Origin: Myotis daubentonii
Lineage: Eukaryota > Chordata > Mammalia > Chiroptera > Vespertilionidae
Direction: 5' to 3'
Length of the DNA stretch: 64,000 nucleotides
Assembly: GCF_963259705.1 (NCBI RefSeq)
Contig: NC_081844.1
Location: 43,093,341 to 43,157,340 of the forward strand
Shown here: piece after piece, positions 58,020 to 64,000 of the stretch
Numbering within the stretch: the first letter of the stretch is position 1
Layout of the letters: each line of letters begins with the position of its first letter
Program-made: the position numbers and the translations under genes
The notes under the pieces: model-generated
Told to the model about the DNA's origin: nothing
The model's input: the letters and a program-made list of their open reading frames with translations, nothing else
The model's database searches: none

Positions 58020-58600
58020 TTCTCACTGAGCATCACGCCCACGCCTCTTTCCTTCCCGCATCGAGACTACAAGTCCCAGCATGCAGCGCGGCCGCGTTCA
58101 CACGCGCGGGGCTGACTTTGGCGCACCGACTGCTTACTCTTAGCGCCTTTCTTGGGTATCCTGCGTGGTCGGAATCCGGCGGCCGGAGGAGAGGTGGAGG
58201 TGCTTCCATTCGAAGCGGTTGGGCTATTTTTCGCGGCGGTTGAGCTTTTTTTTTTTTTTTTTTTTTTTTGAGCGGCCGTGGTATAAAAGTCGCGAATCTG
58301 GACAGGGCTCGCCACACTCTGAACTCTTGCCTCCGAGTTTCCGGCTCCCCCGAGGTCGTATCGGGGTGGAGTTGTCCAGTTGTGTGTCTGCGGTACAAGC
58401 GCCCTAAGTCCCCTTGTTTGTAAAGAGAGCGAGCATGGCCTCTAAGGCTGTGAGGTTTAACAAATGCAGCTGCCCACGTGTGTGCAGAGACACCCACGCC
58501 ACCCCGTCCCGTCCTGTTTCCCGCAGAGCGCCTCCTGCCGGTCGCTGAGGCGTAGTTGTCTTGTGAGGCGCCCGGTTAATAGGCACCCGCCCCCCTAGTG
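58020..58600 (+). promoter_or_regulatory. CpG-island promoter region, probably that of CBR4
   Basis: This is the only CpG-dense stretch of the window (GCGCGGCCGCG, CACGCGCGGGG, CCGGCGGCCGG, TCGCGGCGG and others). It contains a ZNF143-type motif at 58,066-58,084 and TATAAAAG at 58,282-58,289, with a T24 run between. It lies about 2 kb upstream of the first recognisable CBR4 exon, on the same strand, so it is the likely start of that transcript. I could not find an exon encoding the expected N-terminus here. A frame from 58,435 (MASKAVRFNKCSC...) matches nothing I know. Confidence 0.6.
58066..58084 (+). promoter_or_regulatory. ZNF143/THAP11-type promoter motif
   Basis: ACTACAAGTCCCAGCATGC is one base from the classic ACTACAATTCCCAGCATGC element found in many vertebrate CpG-island promoters, where ZNF143 and THAP11 bind close to the start site. 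Confidence 0.75.
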
Positions 58601-60149
58601 CTGGCTTTGGGAGCTGCTTTGTTCTGGCGTCTGGAAGGAGAGCCACACAACAGCTAACTTTGTATGCAGGGCAAGGGGCTCACCCATCAGGGCAAGATCG
58701 CGGGCGCCGGGAGGCAGGGCTGGGCGGGAGGGAGTGGAGGCTGGAAAGGCAGGCGTGTCAGGCATGAAAAGCTGGCTTAGTTTCGCCGAGGGCTGTTCCT
58801 GCCTGTGTGTGGATGCCCCAAACTGTTGCATGGAGATGTTTTGAGTACCAGCCAGTTTTGAGATGTACCTCTTTGCTTTAATACCTCCATAAGCACTTAA
58901 TTCGTTTTTAAATCTTTTTGGTGACTTTTCCAAGTGGACAATTTGAGATTTTGTTCTGCCAGATTCCTTTTAATTACATGGAAACCTCAAAAAAATATTT
59001 TTTTTTCCTGTTTCATAATGGATCAGTTACTTGTTTTCCGAATTTCAGTCTCTTGGTGGTAAGGAGGTATTAAGATGCTGCCGTTTGTTTAATTGCTAGG
59101 ATGGACAGGTGCACCTCGTTCACTACCAGGAATAGAGAGAGGCCTGGGGATGCATCTGGTGGCTGGAACCTTTACAATAACATTAGCTCACCCTAATTGG
59201 TTACATTGGTTGGGAGAATAGTAGACTTTCTAAAAGAAAACACGCACACCTAAGTTATAGACCAGGGAGAGTCTCAGTGAATGCTTCTTGCTCATATTCC
59301 TTGCTATTATGTTACTTTGACAAAGGGGCGAACAAGTGGTGGTCCTTATGGAGTCACGGCAGCCATCATGTTTGCTGGACTAGATGGGAACTGTTGGCTG
59401 AGCTTTTGAGGGTTGTTGTGGACCCAGCAGCTCTTCAGATGAAGCCACGAGTGAGAGACAGGATGCTCGGGGCTCCTCATTTCTTTGAGTCATGTTCCAT
59501 GAGTGGCTTACACCCAGAAGTGTGACTTCCCAATGATTTACTGCCTTTAAAGGCTCAAGGGAGTACTTCTAGTGTTAACAGGTAGGCAGGGTCTGCCAGA
59601 AATAAGTAGTTAAAAATACCTACATTTCAGAGTGTTAAAATGCTGTATTATTAAATAGAGAGTGCTCTTTGAAGTGTAACTTTTTGTTTTTTAAACATTT
59701 GAAAAAATGAACATTTTAGAAAAGAGAAATAACTTGCTTTTACTAAAAAGTTTTTTTTTCATGGTTTGTAGTTTTAGCATTTTTTTTTTTTTTTTACAGC
59801 TACCTGTTTTATCTCTCCTAATGGTCAGGCTGGAATAATAGTAATAGTAGTAGTAGGAGAAGGAGGAAAAGTAATAATAATAAAACATATACCATAATGA
59901 AGAAGGAAAATAAAAAAGGAACCCTAGAGTTTATGCCCAGGGCAGGACCAGGAAAACAACTGGACAAAACCTTAAGAGAATTAGACATACATTTCAAAAA
60001 AGGAATATAAAACCCAGAAGATTGGTGGATTGAGTAGGTGGGGTCAGTGTGAAAGATAAAAGTATTGTTAGGTAAATTTTACAAAGCATTATGAACATAA
60101 AAAAGGCTTCTCCCTTAACTTTTTGTTGATTAAAAACAAGTTTTAAGAT
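58601..60149. other. Presumed intron 1 or upstream DNA, unannotated
   Basis: No exon recognised. T-runs at 59,751 and 59,780, and a TAG/GGA/TAA trinucleotide-rich patch at 59,833-59,886. Confidence 0.45.
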
Positions 60150-60325
60150 GTGCATTCTGTAGTATTACTTTATTTCTCCTTGTTCTCCACTTGCCCTCAG
60201 CCCAATTTTATTAGACTGAACTTCTTGAGGTCAGGAACCCATGGCATCTTTATCTCTAGGTTCTAGTTTAGCACAGGCCTAGCTCATAGTAGATGCTTTA
60301 CAAATGTGCACTGGATAATTTTTCA
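60150..60325 (+). repeat. L2 3' terminus, sense
   Basis: TTAGACTGAACTTCTTGAGGT, CCCATGGCATCTTTATCTC, TTTAGCACAGGCCTAGCTCAT and AGTAGATGCTTTACAAATGT are the conserved L2 end. It stops about 25 bases before the CBR4 exon 2 match. Confidence 0.75.
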
Positions 60326-60349
60326 ATTCAAGTTACAAGTTAATGTAAG

Positions 60350-60469
60350 TGGTCATTTGGCATTCAGCTGTGATGATGCCAACGAACATGATGTACAAAA
60401 TATACTTGAAGAAATGGAGAAAATTTTATACCCCATTAACTTCTTAGTAAATGCAGGTGGAACTAACAG
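60350..60469 (+). pseudogene. CBR4: CBR4 exon 2-like segment
   Basis: Encodes GHLAFSCDDANEHDVQNI, then LEEMEK and INFLVNAGGTN, with an open frame of 39 codons plus AG. It corresponds to the SDR region ending in the NAG motif near the nucleotide-binding fold. The stretch between EEMEK and INFLV is diverged from what I recall of other mammals. The acceptor is poor (GTAAG, little pyrimidine tract) and the donor GTTGGT is weak, though both dinucleotides are present. Confidence 0.75.
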
Positions 60470-60520
60470 GTTGGTCACAAATTGGAATAAAAACTGTATT
60501 TTAAATTTTGGTCTGTCCAT

Positions 60521-61224
60521 CTGTGGGAGCACAGAGCATGTGCCTGAAGGGAATGTTCAAGGACTCTGAGCCTGGGAATCCTAATCAGGCCAAGATACCG
60601 TGAGCAGGTGCAAGGACACACGGTACACTGTGCCCTCCAGTAGCCAATATGATTGATGTCACTGTTGGCACCAAGTCTTCTTTGTCTAAATGGCATAAAA
60701 CTAGGTTACTAACCAGCTAGTTAGCTGGGCCGGGTTGGAATAGGCTAAGGTGGGAGTGAGAAGAAGTCTCCTGGAGTATGGAGAGAGCAGCTAGGATGGA
60801 GTGTGTGAAGAAGTCTGCTAGAGAGAACAGCTGGGCAGGAGAGACAGTAGAAGCTGCGGAGCCAGAGAGCTCAGATACCACTACGATGTGAGGCGGTGAG
60901 TCTAGGAGGCAGCATGAGGCTGCTCAGTTAATAGCTGTGGGTACAGAGACTGATGCTGCTTTATGGGAAAGATATATGTTCACCAGCCGGTGTCTGGCTG
61001 CCTGCCTGTATGGACTTTGCTGTGAGAATTGTTCTTGTCTGATGGCTATAAGGTCACTGGCTTCAGCAATAAAGACTTATTCTTCTATACCCACAACCTC
61101 TCATTGCTTCTCTGTGTAAGACCCGGCGTCCTAGGAGGTCCAGCCCCAGGCAGAGGGGCTCAGACCCCACACCTCTTACTAGTGAGCAGAGGATAAAGGA
61201 GGAACTTGGACTAAGTTCCCAACA
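60521..61224 (+). mobile_element. Probable endogenous-retrovirus LTR in intron 2
   Basis: The start TGTGGGAGCACAGAGC and the end GTTCCCAACA make a plausible TG...CA pair. Inside are purine-rich repeats (GAAGAAGTCTCC, GAAGAAGTCTGC), then TTCAGCAATAAAGACTTATTC (poly-A signal about 61,068) and CTCATTGCTTCTCTGTG. No target duplication was confirmed and no coding region adjoins. Borders are tentative. Confidence 0.45.
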
Positions 61225-61374
61225 GTTAGTACAGTGGACAGGGTTCAAGCAGGAACCAGTCCTGGCGTAGTTGGATAGGAGAATTTAGAAGAATACATGG
61301 ACTCACAGACACCCAGAACCAGTCAGAGCACCAGAGCTCGTGTGGGGCTCCTGCTGCGTGCTCTGACACAATCC

Positions 61375-61630
61375 ATAGATTCTTTTATTTTGAGGTAATA
61401 CAATAAGGGTACAGTTCCATCATTTTTAACATTGTAATCAACATTTTGAGCTCTAGAACTTTTCCAGCACTTCAGAAAGCTCTGTCTTCCCAGTTAATAG
61501 TTCCTTACAGGTAACCACTATTCTGATTTCTGTCATCATATATAAAGTTTGTCAGTTCATGAATTTAACATTAATGGAATCACAGCAGGTCTTTTTTTTA
61601 TATTGAGTTTGGGACAGAATATTTGGAAGT
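61375..61630 (-). mobile_element. Old L1 3'-UTR fragment, reverse
   Basis: TTTTGAGGTAATACAATAAG, ACAGGTAACCACTATTCTG and CATTAATGGAATCACAGCAG are the complement of an L1M 3' region. A Helitron follows directly. Confidence 0.55.
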
Positions 61631-61631
61631 A

Positions 61632-61991
61632 TCCTATATAATAAAAAGCTAATATGAAAATTGACCGAACAGTGGAATGACTGGTCGCTGTGACGTGCAT
61701 TGCCACCAGGGGGCAGACGTTCAATGCAGGAGCTGCCCCCTGGTGGTCAGTGCGCTCCTACAGGGGGAGCACCGCTCAGCCAGAAGCCGGGCTCATGGCT
61801 GGCAAGCACAGTGGCAGTGGTGGGAGCCTCTCCTGCCTCCGTGGCAGCACTAAGGATGTCTGACTGACGGCTTAGGGAGCAGGCCTAAGCTGTCAGTCGG
61901 ACATCCCCTGAGGGCTCCCAGATGGTGAGAGGGCACAGGCTGGGCTGAGGGACCCACCTGAGTGCACGAATTTTATGCACCAGACCTCTAG
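61632..61991 (+). mobile_element. HeliBat Helitron, 360 bp, in CBR4 intron 2
   Basis: Starts TCCTATATAATAAAAAGC after A (61,631), ends GTGCACGAATTTTATGCACC hairpin and AGACCTCTAG at 61,991. The next base is C where T is usual. It contains an internal 23-bp inverted repeat (GGATGTCTGACTGACGG / CCGTCAGTC-type, 61,854-61,876 and 61,884-61,906, two mismatches). Confidence 0.94.

Positions 61992-61994
<3 letters not shown>

Positions 61995-62038
<44 letters not shown>
61995..62038. repeat. (CA)n microsatellite
   Basis: About 22 uninterrupted CA units between the Helitron and the Tc1-like fragment. Confidence 0.97.
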
Positions 62039-62040
<2 letters not shown>

Positions 62041-62218
62041 AGTGGCCAGATTATTATAATCACCCGACGTGTGTAGGCAAACTACCTATAATTTCACGCT
62101 GAAGTTGCTAGAGGGCCAGACCATTATAAATAGGGAAGCAGGTTGTTTACCACGACAGTAGAAGTGATTTTTTTCTGAAGATATGGGTAAACAACGCGAT
62201 TTAACAGCCTTTGGACGT

Positions 62219-62222
<4 letters not shown>
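62038..62222 (+). mobile_element. 5' end of a Tc1-like (TcMar-Tc1) transposon
   Basis: After CTGAGTGGCCAGATTATTAT the sequence runs to an ATG at 62,183 that opens MGKQRDLTAFGRG, the typical N-terminus of a Tc1-family transposase (start of the first helix-turn-helix). After 13 codons the sequence dissolves into a TA repeat, and no more of the transposase is found. Tc1-like elements are known in vespertilionid bats, where they are thought to have arrived horizontally. Confidence 0.75.

Positions 62223-62290
<68 letters not shown>
62222..62290. repeat. (TA)n microsatellite
   Basis: About 34 TA units directly after the Tc1-like coding start; Tc1 elements insert at TA, but this run replaces the rest of the element. 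Confidence 0.97.
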
Positions 62291-62293
<3 letters not shown>

Positions 62294-62607
62294 TGTTTGT
62301 TTTTCTAAACAAGGAAGGCTTAGCATGGCAATTGCTCAGTTAATTCCAGCTCTTTTGGTTATGTGGCACCAGTTTTCACAATTAGGAATATTAGCTACTC
62401 TACCTGAGAGCGGATAGGAAGGTGGCTTCCAAGTCGATCCTTTCTGGCATATCTGTTGTTTTAGTGCCTCTCAAACCAAGTTTAAAATGGGACTTTCTAG
62501 GTATTCCAGCTGAGATATGAAGCACTTTTTATACTCTCCGTAAAAATGTTATATATTTCTTGATGATGTTTTATCTTGTTTTTAATTTATGTGCTTTTTA
62601 CTTCTAG

Positions 62608-62743
62608 GGATAGCCTTTTAGCAAGAACGAAAACTGAAGATGTGATAACTCAGCTTTATACTAACTTTTAGGTTCCATGCTGACCTGCAAAGCTGCCATG
62701 AAAACTGTGATTCAACAACAGAGAGGATCTATTGTTAATGTAG
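62608..62743 (+). pseudogene. CBR4: CBR4 exon 3-like segment with frameshift and stop
   Basis: Opens in frame as DSLLARTKTEDVITQLYTN, then F and TAG; one base later the CBR4 frame continues GSMLTCKAAMKTVIQQQ and RGSIVNVG. Splice sites are good: CTTCTAG before and GTGAGT after. Length 136 nt, one short of a frame-neutral exon. Confidence 0.85.
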
Positions 62744-63703
62744 GTGAGTCTTCACCTTTGTGAATTTACAGTTATCTTTTAGTACCCAAAAAATATTTAA
62801 TTGACTAAATTGGAATTTGTTCATTGGTGAAACTTGGATGAAATGTGTCATCTTATTATCTGTGGAGAAAGGATTTGATTAACTGATGAATGGGTACAAC
62901 AGGAATCACAAATTCACATTTGTATAGTGGTCAAGTAGGTGTGGAATGAGTTGACACCACCAGGTATTAGAAAAATGACAGCACAAGCCATGTAATAAAT
63001 GACAAAAGACCCTGCTTTGGTGTCCAGAGGCCATTGGAATGGCAGGAGCTACCACTGCTCAGATCTAGTAGAATGTTGGTATGCACAAACGTGGTCCCAG
63101 TTTTGCCAGCTGTTTTGATTTTTAAAGAGAAATTGGACATCCTGATTTTTATGTGAAACCTAGTTTTTAAAACGTGGAGAAGGAATTGAACATGTTATAT
63201 ACTGGGGACTAAAAATGATGTCTAGAGCAGCTGCCTGGGTCATTGACAAATCAAGTACAGAGGTTTCAGAGAAAATTTTTAAGAAAAGAAGTAACTTTTT
63301 CAGTTTTTTAGCCTGTATATAAGTAACCTATCGTTCAGTTCATCCGACTCACGGGGTGGATCAACTGTGTACTATGTGCTTGTAGACCTTAGAATGCAAA
63401 ATGATTTGAAATTTTATTTCAATTTGATAATTGAAAATAATGGCATACTACCTGACTCTTAAAAAGCCACTAAAGGGGAATATTTCCTAGTAGAAGTAAA
63501 TGACCCTATTCTTTTTAATATAGGAAATGTCTTTCCAAACTGATGTAGGGTTTTTCTTTTTTGAAAGTGAGAGAAGGATATTATGCTAATAAGCATTAGA
63601 ACATTTTTGACATTTACCCTTAAAAATATGAGATTAATTTTCTTATAAAAGATTAGTAAATGAGCTGACCTTTGTTTTCTAACACAGCCAGATAATGATT
63701 TTT

Positions 63704-63902
63704 GAAAAAATATTTTTATTGATTTAGAGAGGAAGGGAGAGGTAGAGAGAGAAACATCAATGATGAGAGAGAATCATTGATCAGCTGCCTCAGGCACCAG
63801 GGATTGAGCCCTCAGCCTGGGCATGTGCCCTAACCAGGAATTGAACCGTGACCTCCTGGTTCATAGGTCAGTGCTTAACCACTGAGCAACACTGGCCCCA
63901 GC
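63704..63902 (-). mobile_element. Ves SINE, reverse orientation, in CBR4 intron 3
   Basis: Flanked by AGATAATGATTTTT (63,690-63,703) and AGATGATGATTTTT (63,903-63,916). Minus-strand head GCTGGGGCCAGTGTTGCTCAG; the body is slightly short. Confidence 0.93.
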
Positions 63903-64000
63903 AGATGATGATTTTTAGGTTCTTGTAAGCTGCTGGTATATGGCCTATATACATCACCTGGGGTATATTTGTTTAACTCTAAAATATCTCCGTCTTAGGT

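Larger units (their letters stand above)
60350..64000 (+). pseudogene. CBR4: CBR4 (carbonyl reductase 4), intron-containing, frame-disrupted, partial
   Basis: CBR4 is a short-chain dehydrogenase/reductase that pairs with HSD17B8 as the mitochondrial 3-oxoacyl-ACP reductase and also reduces quinones with NADPH. Two exons are recognisable: exon 2 (60,350-60,469) and exon 3 (62,608-62,743); the window ends two bases into exon 4 (acceptor CGTCTTAG, GT at 63,999). Introns are 2.1 and 1.3 kb, so it is not a retrocopy. Phases fit (AG|G and G|GT). In exon 3 one base is missing in a T-run at 62,666-62,669, which gives TAG at 62,669-62,671; the expected frame resumes as GSMLTCKAAM. The SDR motif expected as NAAG reads NAGG. 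No exon 1 was found. It could be a decayed locus, a partial duplicate, or a working gene with a homopolymer sequencing error. Confidence 0.7.

Noticed and set aside
58330..58400. Possible degenerate CBR4 exon 1 in the CpG island
   Set aside because: Resemblance is patchy, needs gaps, and has no ATG in the right place; not better than chance by eye.
58435..58548. Short frame beginning MASKAVRFNKCSC in the CpG island
   Set aside because: No family resemblance, and stops soon; the start context alone is not enough to call a gene.
62183..62222. A functional Tc1 transposase gene
   Set aside because: Only 13 codons remain before the TA repeat.

Overview
This is nuclear DNA from a placental mammal, almost certainly a vespertilionid (evening) bat. 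The evidence is the transposon content. About nineteen Ves SINEs (tRNA-headed, CT-rich tail, many with exact target-site duplications) sit beside eight HeliBat-type Helitrons (TCCTATATAATAAAAG-type 5' ends, short hairpin plus CTAG 3' ends, A|T target). There are also three young non-autonomous hAT elements, one of them a SPIN element, and the 5' end of a Tc1-like transposon. Helitron, SPIN, hAT and Tc1 activity together is known from vespertilionid bats and not from other mammals. Older shared mammalian repeats (L1, L2, MIR, MER5A, MaLR-type LTRs) form the background.

Layout. Positions 1-58,000 contain no coding gene I can support. This stretch is intergenic DNA built from layered transposon insertions, with several nested cases that give relative ages: a Helitron in an L1 (9,895-11,420), a SPIN across the edge of a Helitron (27,003-27,712), a Helitron in the tip of an opposing Helitron (31,055-31,570), two Helitrons joined tail to head (38,599-39,919), two hATs in one L1 (44,095-45,610), and a SINE plus a Helitron in one L1 (55,830-57,060). 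A 74-bp inverted repeat at 47,654-47,848 is not explained by a transposon family I recognise.

Positions 58,020-58,600 look like a CpG-island promoter with a ZNF143-type motif, pointing toward the right end of the window. From 60,350 to the window end are two exons, and the first two bases of a third, that match CBR4 (carbonyl reductase 4, the beta subunit of mitochondrial 3-oxoacyl-ACP reductase in fatty-acid synthesis) on the + strand. The introns are present, so this is not a processed copy. Exon 3 carries a one-base deletion that makes an immediate stop, exon 2 is unusually diverged, and no first exon is recognisable. It is either a decayed gene or duplicate, or a real gene with a sequencing error in a T-run. 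From memory of the human map, CBR4 lies near SH3RF1 with a long gene-poor interval between them, which would fit the empty left part of the window.

I found no new gene system, CRISPR array or operon. The most informative items are the disrupted CBR4, the tail-to-head Helitron pair with an internal 47-bp array, the SPIN/Helitron nest, the 74-bp inverted repeat, and a Ves SINE subfamily whose tail carries a splice-donor-like motif.
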